A stretch of 64,000 bases of DNA from Planctomycetota bacterium (GCA_016794035.1 JAEUHS010000068.1:100825-164824), one strand, 5' to 3'. Shown: positions 45,464 through 58,064, counted from the stretch's first letter. The notes: generated from the letters alone by a model not told the origin. Numbers and translations: made by a program.

Positions 45464-45577
45464 CGTTCGAGCCTCCATGGGGGGAAGTGCGAGGTGACCG
45501 GCGCATGCTATCGCGCCAGCGCCGGCCGGGCTCGTCCGCGCTGAAATTCGGGCGGATCGGCCCACCGGGGCGGCGGG

Positions 45578-45931
45578 TCAGTCGCCGAACTTCAGGCCGC
45601 ACTCGGGGCAACGGGTGACCCCGGCGGTCCGGAACGGCGTCAGGCACGCCGGGCACGAGGTCTCCTCGGCGTCGAGGTCGGCGACCTGGTTCTGCAGCGG
45701 CAGGCCTTCGCGTTCGACCATGCGGTCGAGGTGCTGCTGGTGGGTGGCGAGCGCACGCTCGGTCTGATCGCTCGCGACCGCGAGCCAGGCGTGCGTGCCC
45801 CAGCCACCCCCGGGCAGGGGACCGGAGACGCTGCGGATACCCGCGGCGGCGAGTTGCTGCGCGATCTCGCGCAGGTAGTCGGCCTTGCCGCGGAACACGA
45901 CCTGCATGCCGGCGGGGACGTTCACGCGCAC
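45578..45931 (-). CDS. Small zinc-ribbon protein, DUF2007-like
   Basis: This is a 117-residue protein. The first 70 residues (MQVVFRGKADYLREIAQQL followed by AAAGIRSVSGPLPGG and THAWLAVASDQTERAL) follow the fold pattern of the small DUF2007/signal-transducing family, where a ligand or domain partner binds a beta-alpha unit. The C-terminus is a zinc ribbon, CPACLTPFRTAGVTRCPECG. The start could be the GTG at 45931 or the ATG at 45907. Divergent from the ATP-grasp gene, with 74 bases between the starts. The function is not known. Confidence 0.7.
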   Translation of the reverse strand: MRVNVPAGMQVVFRGKADYLREIAQQLAAAGIRSVSGPLPGGGWGTHAWLAVASDQTERALATHQQHLDRMVEREGLPLQNQVADLDAEETSCPACLTPFRTAGVTRCPECGLKFGD

Positions 45932-46005
45932 AGTCTACGCGGCGTCGGTGCCGGCGCCAGCGACACGCGTTGCCGTGGCGGCACGGGCGCGGCATCGTGA
46001 CGGCG

Positions 46006-46920
46006 ATGCGCCTCGCGCTCGCCACCCGCTCCGACCTGCCCGCATGGGAGATCGACGACCGGCACCTGCACCGCGCCCTGGCCGCGCGCGGGGTGCCGTT
46101 CGAACAGCCGATCTGGAACGACCCCGCGGTCGATTGGGCCCGGTTCGACGCGGTGCTGATCCGCACCACGTGGGACTACCAGGACCAGCTGCCGGCGTTC
46201 CTCGCGTGGAGCCGCGGTCTCGGTGGCACGACGCGGCTGGACAACCCGGTGCCGGTGGTGCAGTGGAACACGCACAAGCACTACCTGCGCGAACTGCAGG
46301 CCGAAGGTGTCGCGCTGGCGCCGACGCGGTGGCTCGGGCGCGGCACCCGGCCGGCCATCGCCGACGAACTGGCCGCGCTGCGCTGCGACGAGGGCTTCCT
46401 GAAGCCGTGCGTCGGGTCGACGGCGCGCGAGACGCTGCGCTTCGCCGCCGATGCGGCCGGTCGCGCCGCAGCGCAGGCCCACGTCGATCGCCTGCTGCCG
46501 CGCGAGGATCTGATGCTGCAGCCGTTCCTGCGCAGCGTCACCGAGCGCGGCGAGTGGTCGGCGATCTTCGTCGACGGCCGCATCACGCACTGCGTGCGCA
46601 AGGTCCCGGTCGCCGGCGACTACCGCGTGCAGGACGACTTCGGCGCGCGCGACGAGCCGTATGCGCCGACCCAGGCCGAACGCGCGGCGGCCGAACATGC
46701 GCTCGCCGCGGCGCAACGCCTGCTGGTGCGCACGGGGCGTCTGCGCGCGCCGGACCTGCTGTACGCGCGCGCCGACTTCCTGCAGGACGACGCCGGCCGC
46801 GCGGTGCTGACCGAACTCGAGCTGGTCGAGCCGTCGCTGTTCTTCCGCCACGCTCCGGCCGCGGCCGACGCGCTGGCGGCCGCCTGGCTGGCGCGGTTGC
46901 GCGGCGCCGGGCGCGGCTGA
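46006..46920 (+). CDS. ATP-grasp domain protein (DcsG-like)
   Basis: This 304-residue ATP-grasp enzyme resembles the RimK/DcsG group. The N-terminal part has MRLALATRSDLPAWEIDD and VLIRTTWDYQDQLPAFLAW. The NPVPVVQWNTHKHYLRELQ stretch is a hallmark of this group. The ATP-binding core shows GFLKPCVGSTARET and a C-terminal VLTELELVEPSLFF that supplies metal-binding Glu residues. Members ligate a carboxylate to an amine or form cyclised products (DcsG makes D-cycloserine). The substrate here cannot be told from sequence. The ATG at 46006 follows the intergenic region; the extension to 45970 is unlikely. Confidence 0.85.
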   Translation: MRLALATRSDLPAWEIDDRHLHRALAARGVPFEQPIWNDPAVDWARFDAVLIRTTWDYQDQLPAFLAWSRGLGGTTRLDNPVPVVQWNTHKHYLRELQAEGVALAPTRWLGRGTRPAIADELAALRCDEGFLKPCVGSTARETLRFAADAAGRAAAQAHVDRLLPREDLMLQPFLRSVTERGEWSAIFVDGRITHCVRKVPVAGDYRVQDDFGARDEPYAPTQAERAAAEHALAAAQRLLVRTGRLRAPDLLYARADFLQDDAGRAVLTELELVEPSLFFRHAPAAADALAAAWLARLRGAGRG

Positions 46921-46942
46921 CGCCCGCCGCCTCCCGCCGGGC

Positions 46943-48409
46943 TCACGGCCGCCGCAGCGTCTCGACCGCCGCCCGCATCGCGGCGGCGTCGGCGTCGTTC
47001 GCCGCGCCGAGGTCGGCGACCAGCAGCAGGTCGTCCTGCAGGAAGACGCGGATCGTGCGCTCGCGCGCGGCGGCGGCGTCCTCAGGGTTCCTCGCCACGC
47101 AGGTCAGCGCGCGCGTGCCGCCGCCACAGAGCGTGTGGTCGGTCCAGCCGTCGCCGCCGGCCGGGGCGGGCTTCTGCTCCAGGTCGGCGCGCTGCAGCAG
47201 CTGCTGCAGCCAGCGGTCGGCCGTGCGTCGGCACCAGCGATCGAGGCCGGCCGGCACGTCGTAGCCCGTCAGCCACAGGCGGCTGCCGGCGGAGCTCGAC
47301 CACAGCACGCGCAGCGCGGCGCCGCCGCAGCGCAGCTCGGCGTGCCAGCCCGCCGGCCCGGCGAAGGTGAAGCCGAACCGCGCGTTGCGGTAGTCGGCGT
47401 CGGTCAGCGTGCCGCCGGTGTGGTGCTGCAGCGGTTGCGCGGCGGCCAGCGCGAGGTCGAGGTCGGTCTGCACCATGCGGTAGCTGGCGAGCAGCGCCTG
47501 CACGTCCGCGGCGTGTCGGTCCAGCGCGGCCCCGCTGCCGCGCACCAGCAGCACGTGCTGCAGCCCGCCGAAGGTCAGCACGTAGAAGCACGCGATGCCG
47601 CCGCGGCCGTCGAAGTCGCGCGGCAGGGAGATCTCGACTCGCGCCCCGGCGAACCCCGGCGGCGGCGCCGCCGTGTGCGCCGGCGGCAGCCAGGCTTCGA
47701 CCGGACCCGGCCGCGCGCCCGCATCGAGTCCGGCCAGCGCGGCGGCGAGCCCGCGCACCACGGTCGCGGCGGCCGGTGCCGCGGCGTCGATCACCACCGA
47801 CACGTCGCAGGCGACGTCGGTGCCGAGCAGGTAGAAGCTCGCCGCTTCGAGCGCGCGCGCGCGTTCGGGCCGCACCGGCACGCACAGCCAGCCGTCGACG
47901 CCGCCGATCTCGTAGTTGCACGCCGGGCAGCGGAAGTGGTCGTCGCGCACGCAGCCCCATTGCGTCGGGATCTCGACCGCGAAGGTCGGCACCAGCCGGC
48001 CGTCGGGGTCGCGGCGCACGGCCAGCATCGTGTCCTCGAGCAGCGTGCGCTCGTCGCCGGTGCGCAGCGTGTGCCGGACCCGGACCACGGTGCGCGGTCC
48101 GATCTGCCGCGGTGGCGTCACCGGCGCCGACGTGCGTACGAGTCCGGGGTCGAGGGCGGCCAGCCGTTCGAGGTGTTGTCGCAGCAGCGCGTGGGCGCCG
48201 ACATGGTCGGGTTCGAACGCCGCGAGGTACGCGGCCAGGTCGCCGCGCGCGAAGCACGCGTCCAGTCCGGCCAGCACGGCCGTGATCGCGGCGGTGTCGG
48301 GCGTCGGGTCCGCCGCGGCGTTGGTCTGCGCGGGCGACGCCGGCGCACCGGCGGCGACGGCCAGCCCGGTCAGCAGACCCGCGAGCAGGTGCCGGCGCCG
48401 CGCGCTCAT
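46943..48409 (-). CDS. Secreted protein of unknown function linked to sigma/anti-sigma genes
   Basis: This 488-residue protein has a signal peptide (MSARRRHLLAGLLTGLAVAAG). The first third resembles a small nuclear-transport-factor-like segment (ITAVLAGLDACFARGDLAAY). It is followed by a CPACN zinc-ribbon-like pair and beta-rich segments with no recognisable catalytic motif. Its start overlaps the stop of the anti-sigma-like gene (ATGA), so it belongs to the sigma/anti-sigma operon and is a probable output or sensor for it. An open frame continues upstream to 49006, but that part is antisense or out of frame with the membrane protein. Role unknown. Confidence 0.72.
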   Translation of the reverse strand: MSARRRHLLAGLLTGLAVAAGAPASPAQTNAAADPTPDTAAITAVLAGLDACFARGDLAAYLAAFEPDHVGAHALLRQHLERLAALDPGLVRTSAPVTPPRQIGPRTVVRVRHTLRTGDERTLLEDTMLAVRRDPDGRLVPTFAVEIPTQWGCVRDDHFRCPACNYEIGGVDGWLCVPVRPERARALEAASFYLLGTDVACDVSVVIDAAAPAAATVVRGLAAALAGLDAGARPGPVEAWLPPAHTAAPPPGFAGARVEISLPRDFDGRGGIACFYVLTFGGLQHVLLVRGSGAALDRHAADVQALLASYRMVQTDLDLALAAAQPLQHHTGGTLTDADYRNARFGFTFAGPAGWHAELRCGGAALRVLWSSSAGSRLWLTGYDVPAGLDRWCRRTADRWLQQLLQRADLEQKPAPAGGDGWTDHTLCGGGTRALTCVARNPEDAAAARERTIRVFLQDDLLLVADLGAANDADAAAMRAAVETLRRP

Positions 48410-49077
48410 CGGCCGGCCTCCAGCAGCAACCAGGTGCCGTCGGGCCCGCCGGCGCTCAGCGCGTGCGGATCGAACGAGCGGTCGCGTGCGTCGAGCACGG
48501 CGGCCATCGGCGTGGCGGCGTAGGCGTGCGCGAACGCCGCCGGCTCCTGCTGCGCGAAGCGCAGCTCGATCGGCGGCTGGGGCCGGTCGCTCAGCAGCAG
48601 CCACAGCATCGCGGCGGCGGCGACCGCGAGCAGCGGCCAGGCCGCGAAACGCCAGCGGTGCAGCCGGGCGATGCGATCGCCGTCGGCCGCGCCGACACCG
48701 CGTTCGGCAGCCAGCGCCGCCAGCGTGCGGGCGACGAACTGCGGCGACGGCTCCGGCGCGATGTGCCGCGTCAGCAGTTCGCGCCAGCGCGCCGTCTTGT
48801 CCCGCCGCAGCGCCGCCAGGGTGTCGTCGACGAACGTCGGCGACGGCTCCGGGGCGGCGAATGCGCGCCGTCGCACCGCGTCCAGCAGCGGCCGGTCCAG
48901 TTCCTGCTCGGCGGTCGGCGCCGCGGCCACGGCCTGCAGCGTGCGATCGACGAAGTCGGGCGCGATCGTCAGTTCGTCCGCCGGCGGCGCCGGCAGGTCG
49001 AGCCATTCACCCTCGCTCGGGAACGGCACGCCGGCCGGGCCGATCGGGTCGAGGAAGTCCGGGTCGTGGGCGGCCAT
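48406..49077 (-). CDS. Anti-sigma-like membrane protein with triplicated motif
   Basis: This 223-residue protein lies between the ECF sigma gene (2 bases upstream) and the secreted protein (4-base overlap). It has one membrane span (AAWPLLAVAAAAMLWLLLS, about 145-163). The N-terminal cytoplasmic side contains three similar units: IAPDFVDRTLQAV, PSPTFVDDTLAAL and PSPQFVARTLAAL. The pattern Pro-x-Phe-Val-x-x-Thr-Leu-x-Ala is not a known anti-sigma domain, but gene order and topology fit an ECF regulator whose repeats hold the sigma factor. No HxxxCxxC zinc motif is present, so it is not a ZAS-type anti-sigma factor. Confidence 0.72.
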   Translation of the reverse strand: MAAHDPDFLDPIGPAGVPFPSEGEWLDLPAPPADELTIAPDFVDRTLQAVAAAPTAEQELDRPLLDAVRRRAFAAPEPSPTFVDDTLAALRRDKTARWRELLTRHIAPEPSPQFVARTLAALAAERGVGAADGDRIARLHRWRFAAWPLLAVAAAAMLWLLLSDRPQPPIELRFAQQEPAAFAHAYAATPMAAVLDARDRSFDPHALSAGGPDGTWLLLEAGR

Positions 49078-49079
49078 GC

Positions 49080-49661
49080 TCAGGCTCCCGCCTTCAGGTA
49101 GGGGGCCAGCTGCTGGCGCAGCGCTTCCTTGGCGCGGAACAGCCGCGACTTGACGGTGCCCTCGTTGACGCCGGTGATCTCGGCGATCTCGCTGTAGTCG
49201 AGGTCCTCGAACTCGCGCAGGATGAACACCATGCGCTGGTCCTCGCCGAGCGTGCCGAGCGCCTCGCCGATGCGGCGGCCGAGCTCCTGGTTCTCGGCCT
49301 CCTGCGTCGGTTGCAGTTCGCGGCGGTCGGGGAAGTCGCGCGCCGGCTCGTCGGCGGGGCCGGCGTGCAGGCTCGTCGTGTGCAGCCGGCGCCGCTTCAA
49401 CACGTCGTAGCAGTGGTTGCGCACGAACGTGTAGACCCAGGTCGTGAACTTCGCGCGCGACGGATCGAACCGGTCGATCGCGCGGAAGACCTTCAGGAAC
49501 ACCTCCTGCGCCAGGTCCTCGACCTCGCGGCGGTAGCCGGTGCCGAGGAAGCGGTAGATCGTGGCGATGATCGGCCGGTGCAGCGACTCGACGATCTCGC
49601 GGCAGGCCGCCTGATCGCCCTGCTGGGCGGCGAGCACGATGCTGGTGGTGATCTCGGTCAC
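49080..49661 (-). CDS. ECF RNA polymerase sigma factor
   Basis: This 193-residue protein has region 2 in RREVEDLAQEVFLKVFRAID with KFTTWVYTFVRNHCYDVLKRR, and region 4 in EFEDLDYSEIAEITGVNEG with TVKSRLFRAKEAL. A negatively charged link joins the two. It begins at a GTG at 49661 (VTEITTSIVLAAQQGDQAA). The downstream membrane protein gene begins 2 bases after its stop, so the two are co-expressed as in sigma/anti-sigma pairs. A frame extension upstream is antisense to hslU and is rejected. Confidence 0.9.
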   Translation of the reverse strand: MTEITTSIVLAAQQGDQAACREIVESLHRPIIATIYRFLGTGYRREVEDLAQEVFLKVFRAIDRFDPSRAKFTTWVYTFVRNHCYDVLKRRRLHTTSLHAGPADEPARDFPDRRELQPTQEAENQELGRRIGEALGTLGEDQRMVFILREFEDLDYSEIAEITGVNEGTVKSRLFRAKEALRQQLAPYLKAGA

Positions 49662-49762
49662 GCGGTGGGATCCGGCGGGCGCGGGTGATTCGAGTCGCCG
49701 TCCACGGCGTTCCGGAGAATCCAGCCGTCGGGACGGTCGCGGCGGCAAGGCACGCGCCTTGC

Positions 49763-51208
<1,446 letters not shown>

Positions 51209-51260
51209 GGAGAGCGGCCCAGCATAGCGAGCGGCGCGCGGGATCCCGCGCCGCGCGGGA

Positions 51261-52448
51261 TCACTTGTTGGCTTCGGCCTGCTTCTTCAGGCGCTCGGCG
51301 CGGTCCTTCTTGAACGTCTCCTCGTCCTGATACTTGGCCAGCAGGCCGAGCCAGCCCTTGACCGACTGCGTGTTCCACTCGGCCTTCGCCGGCACCAGCG
51401 TCTCGCTGGCCTCGACCGGCTCGAACCGCGCGTTGAGGCCACCGGTGATCTCCTCCATCACCTTGTTCAGCGCGTAGGCCGTCATCGAGTCCTCGGTCGA
51501 CATGTAGTTCAACAGGCGCAGGCGCTCGACGATCGCGAACATCGCGCCGTAGCCGGCCTGCGCCAGCGACTTCCTCGCGCGGATCGCGCGGATGCCGGTG
51601 TCGGCGGCGTCCTCGGCCAGCGACCGCAGTTCGGCCTTCTTGGCGTCGTCGATGTCCGCCGGCCAGGTCGGCTCGGGGTAGCTCTTCGGGTCGGTGACCT
51701 GGTCCATCGACTGCGGCGGGTTGCGCAGCTTCTCCCACGGTCGCTTCTCGCGCGTCGGGTCCTCGGGCTCCGCGGGTGGCGGCGGCGTGCTGGCTTCGGC
51801 CGGAGCTGCCACCGGTGCGGCCGGCCTGGCCGGCTCCGGCGCGGCCGGCTCCGGGTTCGCCGGCTTGGCGGTCGCGGGTGCCAGGGGGTCGGGCGCCTTG
51901 GCTGGCTCGGCCGGCTTCACCGGCTCGGCCGGCTTCGGCGACTCGGCGGCGACCGCGGGCGCGGGCTGGTCGACCTTCGCGGTCGCGTCGGTCTTCGGCT
52001 TGTCGCCGCCGCCGAAGACGATCACCAGCGCGACCACGATCCCGACGAGGCCGACGCCGCTGAGGATCAGCGGCATCGCATTGCTCTTCTTCGCCGGGCG
52101 CTCGCGCCCGCCGTGCCGCGGCGCGCCGTCGTCGCCGCCGGCGTCGTCGGCGTTCGCGGTGCGGGTCGACGCACGGGTGCCGCGCGCCGGGCGCGCCGTC
52201 GCCGCGGGCTTGGCCGGCTCCTTGGCCGCCGGCTTGCTGCGGTCGACCGCCGGTCGCGCGGCGGCGGCCGGTTTCGCGCTCGCCGGCTTCGCGGCCGCCG
52301 GCGCGTCGCCGCCCCCGGCGCCGGCACGCTGCCTGGCGACGTCGATGACGCTGCCGCACTTCTGGCACTTGGCCTGGTTGCCGGTGAAGGTCGGCGGCAG
52401 TTTGTACTTGGCGCCGCAGTTGTCGCAGGTGATCGGGAGCACGGTCAT
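51261..52448 (-). CDS. Zinc-ribbon/single-TM protein with Ala-Pro linker
   Basis: This is a 395-residue protein. An N-terminal zinc ribbon (C8-x2-C11, C28-x2-C31: CDNCG and CQKCG) is followed by a long Ala/Lys/Pro-rich stretch. A transmembrane span (MPLILSGVGLVGIVVALVIV, about 125-145) and a second Ala/Pro linker come next. A helical C-terminal domain holds LVPAKAEWNTQSVKGWLGLL. The ribbon is probably cytoplasmic, and the helical domain periplasmic. Zinc-ribbon start plus one span is a common planctomycetal layout. The upstream neighbour at 52489 has the same plan, so the two are probably ancient relatives. Function unknown. Confidence 0.72.
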   Translation of the reverse strand: MTVLPITCDNCGAKYKLPPTFTGNQAKCQKCGSVIDVARQRAGAGGGDAPAAAKPASAKPAAAARPAVDRSKPAAKEPAKPAATARPARGTRASTRTANADDAGGDDGAPRHGGRERPAKKSNAMPLILSGVGLVGIVVALVIVFGGGDKPKTDATAKVDQPAPAVAAESPKPAEPVKPAEPAKAPDPLAPATAKPANPEPAAPEPARPAAPVAAPAEASTPPPPAEPEDPTREKRPWEKLRNPPQSMDQVTDPKSYPEPTWPADIDDAKKAELRSLAEDAADTGIRAIRARKSLAQAGYGAMFAIVERLRLLNYMSTEDSMTAYALNKVMEEITGGLNARFEPVEASETLVPAKAEWNTQSVKGWLGLLAKYQDEETFKKDRAERLKKQAEANK

Positions 52449-52488
52449 GGCAGCAGTTCCTTCGGCGGGAGTGGGGTGGGTGGCGCGG

Positions 52489-53796
52489 TCACATCGCGCG
52501 CTTCGGCGGCTTCGTTTCCTCGAGCGGTTCCTCGAGGTTCTCGCGGGTGTCGAACCACTTGCTGAGGTCGCCGCTGTAGCGCCACCAGAACGCGAACCAC
52601 TGCCGCACGCACGATTCGCGCTCGGCCTTGTCCTTGGCCGGGTTGCCGGAGTCCTCGACCTGGTAGTTCACGGCGAAGCCGGTGAACGACACCATCGCGC
52701 GGTTCAGCAGGTTCAGCTTCATGTTGTTGGCGACGGTGTCGCCGTAGCAGTCGTACATCGCGTTCAGCACGCGCGGCACGACCGCCTTGCGCTGCTCGTC
52801 GGTGCGCACCGACAGCGTCGCGCGATTGAACAGGCCGCCGGGGGAGTCCGGCACGGCGCTGGCCAGGATGTCGGCGACGATCTGGTCGGCCGCCGCCTGC
52901 TGTTCGGGCGTCGCCTTGTCCCAGTGCGGCACCGGTGTCGGCTTCGACTCCTGTACCTTGCGCGTGCCGGCGCTGTCGGTGACCTCGACGACGTCCGGCT
53001 TGGCGATGTCCTTGTTGGGCGTGAAGGTCCGCTTCGAGTCGTCCGGCTTCGCCGGGTTGCGCACCGGCGCCATCTTCGTCTCCCAGCCGGTCACCTTGAC
53101 CTGGTCGCCGGCCATCGTGAACGACACCAGCAGCTCGCCGCGCGTGTTCTTCTTCCAGTCGTCGGTGCCGGGCTTCGGCGTCACGTAGACGATCGCCTTG
53201 CCACTCGGCGCGTTCATCGCCTCCTCGGTCTCGAGCGAGGCGCTGTCGGCGACCAGTTCGCGCAGGAAGCGCGTCGCGTCGTGGGTCGCGATCGCCGCGA
53301 ACAGCGCGTTCTCGTCGCCGGCGGGCACCTCGAGCTTGGCGGCCAGCGCGCCGAGGTCGTTGTGGGTCTTGATCACCAGCCGGTTGTCGCTGCCCATCGC
53401 CTGCGCCCACTTGACGATCTGCGCGGTGCGCGGATGGTTGCCGCGCGTCAGCACCTCGCGCCTGGCCTCGACGACCTTCGGCTGCTCGGCCGGCGGGTCG
53501 CCGCCGCTCGCCATCACCGCGAACAGCACGATGATCGCGAGCGCGCCGCCGCCCATCAGCAGGTAGGTCTTGGTGTTGTCCTGCGCCTTCGCGCGCTTGC
53601 CGACCATCGTCTTCGGGAAGAACGTGCGGTGGCACTCGACGCACTCCATCTTCGCGTCGATCGCCTCGGCGGCGATGCGGTACTGCGTCGCGCACTGCGG
53701 GCAGCTGACGTCGACCTTGCCGTCGCTGCGAGGCCGGGCGCCGCGGGCCGAGCGTGCCGTGGAGGAAGAACGGGACGCCGGGGTGCGTCGGGTCAC
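52489..53796 (-). CDS. Zinc-ribbon/single-TM protein with large periplasmic domain
   Basis: This is a 435-residue protein. A zinc ribbon CPQCATQYRIAAEAI with MECVECH (C32, C35, C52, C55) is followed by a TM span (YLLMGGGALAIIVLFAVM, about 78-96). A 330-residue C-terminal region contains GRTRGELLVSFTMAG-like beta segments and helical parts (RAMVSFTGFAVNYQVED, WFAFWWRYSGDLSKWF). The ribbon motif belongs to the MJ0042-type family seen in planctomycetal and deltaproteobacterial proteins. The start is a GTG at 53796, as no ATG lies before the ribbon. The stop is 40 bases from the start of the similar gene at 51261, so the two form a likely operon. Confidence 0.72.
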   Translation of the reverse strand: MTRRTPASRSSSTARSARGARPRSDGKVDVSCPQCATQYRIAAEAIDAKMECVECHRTFFPKTMVGKRAKAQDNTKTYLLMGGGALAIIVLFAVMASGGDPPAEQPKVVEARREVLTRGNHPRTAQIVKWAQAMGSDNRLVIKTHNDLGALAAKLEVPAGDENALFAAIATHDATRFLRELVADSASLETEEAMNAPSGKAIVYVTPKPGTDDWKKNTRGELLVSFTMAGDQVKVTGWETKMAPVRNPAKPDDSKRTFTPNKDIAKPDVVEVTDSAGTRKVQESKPTPVPHWDKATPEQQAAADQIVADILASAVPDSPGGLFNRATLSVRTDEQRKAVVPRVLNAMYDCYGDTVANNMKLNLLNRAMVSFTGFAVNYQVEDSGNPAKDKAERESCVRQWFAFWWRYSGDLSKWFDTRENLEEPLEETKPPKRAM

Positions 53797-53951
53797 TGCG
53801 GATACCTGGCCGGTGAAGGGTAGAGGGGGCCCAGGGACGGTAAGACCGTTCGGGTCGGGGTGTCAACGGCGTGGGCCGCCGGCGGTTCGCTGCGCTCCGC
53901 CGGGGCCGCGTCGGGGGTCGCGCCGCGGCCCGGAATGCGTACACCGCTGCC

Positions 53952-56009
<2,058 letters not shown>

Positions 56010-56076
56010 GCGCGCGCTGCGGGGCGGAGCTTGCCGGGGCCCGGGGGGGCGCACTACGTTCGGTGGCCGGTCCGGC

Positions 56077-58056
56077 ATGGTCCAGACACCGCGAGGAGAC
56101 GACAAGGGTGGCGATGCGCGGCCGGACGCGGTCACGCCGCCGCCGGTGCCCCAGGGCCGCCGATGCTGTGCGTTCCCCTGGCAGTTCCTGTCGATCGACC
56201 TGACCGGCGAGGTGGCACCCTGTGGCTACTGGTCGTTCGTCGCCGAGCACGCGCTCGGCAACACCAACGAGCAGGAGGTCGCCGCGATCTGGAACGGCGA
56301 CGGCTTCCGCGAGCTGCGCCGCCGCCACGCGGCCGGTGACCTCGCCGGGCACCCGTGCGAACGATGCCCGGCGCCGCGCATGATGGGCGCCTACCCGGCG
56401 TTCGAGTGGGGCGACAGCTTCCGCCACGACGCCGGTTGCTGCCACATCGGCCAGATCCCGGACTCGTTCTGGGCGCGGCACCGGCACGAGGCCGACGCCG
56501 TCGAGGTGCTCGAGGACGGCGTTGCGCTGCCGCACGGGTGCGCGCTGCACGACGACATCCGCCGCCTCGGCGGCGGGCGCTACTCCGTCTGGCGCGGCTG
56601 CGTCTACCTGTCGACGCTCGACGGCAGCCATCCGGCCGCGAACGGCCGCTGCTACGAACTGCGCTGCGGCGACGACCGCACGGCGCTGGACCGCGTCGAC
56701 CTGACGCATCCCTCCGGCCAGAACCTGTCGCTCGCGCACGCCGAGTACCAGCGGGGCGCCGAGGTGCTGGAGGCGCGGCCCGGCAAGATCACGTTCATCG
56801 AGTCCTCCGACTGCAACATCGACTGCCCGTCGTGCAGCCAGAACGAGGTCCGGCGCACCGGCATCCGCCACCTGCCGTCGACGACGCCGCAGGTGATGGC
56901 GCTGTTGCCGTCGCTCTACGAGCTGACCTGGCACGGCGGCGAGCCTTACATGATGCCGCAGTTCCGCCGCTTCGTGAGCGGGTTCGAGCCTGCCACGCAC
57001 CCCAACCTGTCGTTCGCGTTCATGTCGAACGGCACGATGATCACCGCCGCCGAGGCGGCCAGGTTGCAGCGCTTCCCGCGGCTCAACGTCACGGTGTCGA
57101 TGGACAGCTTCGTCGCCGGGACCTACGAACGGCTGCGCGCCGGCGCCCGGTTCGATCGCGTGCTCGCGAACGTCCGACGGCTGCAGGCGGCGCAGGACTG
57201 GCCGCGGCGCCGGGTGACGATCGCGATGATCGTCGGCAAGAGCGGCATGGCGGAGATCGGCCACAACGTGCGCTTCGCGCTGGCGAACGATCTGCGCCTG
57301 ATGGTGAATCCGATCACCCAGTACCCGGTGGCCGAACAGCTGAACGTCTTCGCGGACTTCGCCGCGCAGACGCGCGGCTGGGACACGGCCCTGGCCGACG
57401 CCGAGGCGGCGCTGCGCGAAGCCGTTGCCCTCGATCGTCGCAGCCTGCACTTCCTCGACCCGACCGGCGCGATCGGCGAACTGCGGCGCCTCTACGAGCT
57501 GCAGGCGCGTGAACACGAAGACTGTGTCGTGGTCGCATTCGAGGTGATCGATCGTCATCGGTCGCTGCGGTCCATGCCCCGGCCGGCCCTGCTGCTGCAA
57601 CCCGAGGGCGGCGGCCTCTACGACACGGTCGCCTACGTCGAGCTGCGCCGCGACGGCGGGCGCCACGAGGTGCGCGTGCCCCAGGCGCGGCTCGGCCGAC
57701 CGCTGCGGTGCGTCCTGTTGCCGGACCTGTTCGACGTCGGGGCGAAGCTGGCGCCGCTGCCGTCTCCATTGCGCATCGGGGCCGCGGCCCCGCTGCGTGT
57801 CGTCGTGCCGCGTCATGTGGCGCCGAGCCGGACTCGCAACGCCGAGTACGCCGATCTCGCGGCGCCGCACTGGCGGGTCGGGGGCTGTGGGCCGAGCGAG
57901 TACCTGGCCAAGGTGCGGGCGGGCTGCGGCGCGATGAGCGAACCCGGCCTCGCCGGGTGGCGGGCACGTGTGGCGCAGGCAGCTTCGGCGTGGTCGGCGT
58001 TCCTACCGAATTACTTCCGACCGTTCACGCGGCCGGGCCGCCCCGATGCCGACTGA
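56077..58056 (+). CDS. Radical SAM protein with N-terminal SPASM-like domain
   Basis: This 659-residue protein has its SPASM-like segment first (about 30-105): CAFPWQFLSIDLTGEVAPCG, then AAIWNGDGFRELRRRH and CERCPA. In usual SPASM proteins that segment follows the barrel. The radical SAM core comes later: C246-x3-C250-x2-C253 in SSDCNIDCPSCSQNE, GGEPYM, FMSNGTMIT and VSMDSFVAGTYERLR. The remaining C-terminal 200 residues have no second SPASM motif and no known domain. It should use a [4Fe-4S] cluster and SAM for radical chemistry on an unknown peptide or small substrate. It starts at the ATG at 56077, 67 bases after uvrB. Downstream lies a nested inverted repeat. Confidence 0.88.
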   Translation: MVQTPRGDDKGGDARPDAVTPPPVPQGRRCCAFPWQFLSIDLTGEVAPCGYWSFVAEHALGNTNEQEVAAIWNGDGFRELRRRHAAGDLAGHPCERCPAPRMMGAYPAFEWGDSFRHDAGCCHIGQIPDSFWARHRHEADAVEVLEDGVALPHGCALHDDIRRLGGGRYSVWRGCVYLSTLDGSHPAANGRCYELRCGDDRTALDRVDLTHPSGQNLSLAHAEYQRGAEVLEARPGKITFIESSDCNIDCPSCSQNEVRRTGIRHLPSTTPQVMALLPSLYELTWHGGEPYMMPQFRRFVSGFEPATHPNLSFAFMSNGTMITAAEAARLQRFPRLNVTVSMDSFVAGTYERLRAGARFDRVLANVRRLQAAQDWPRRRVTIAMIVGKSGMAEIGHNVRFALANDLRLMVNPITQYPVAEQLNVFADFAAQTRGWDTALADAEAALREAVALDRRSLHFLDPTGAIGELRRLYELQAREHEDCVVVAFEVIDRHRSLRSMPRPALLLQPEGGGLYDTVAYVELRRDGGRHEVRVPQARLGRPLRCVLLPDLFDVGAKLAPLPSPLRIGAAAPLRVVVPRHVAPSRTRNAEYADLAAPHWRVGGCGPSEYLAKVRAGCGAMSEPGLAGWRARVAQAASAWSAFLPNYFRPFTRPGRPDAD

Positions 58057-58064
58057 GCCATCAC

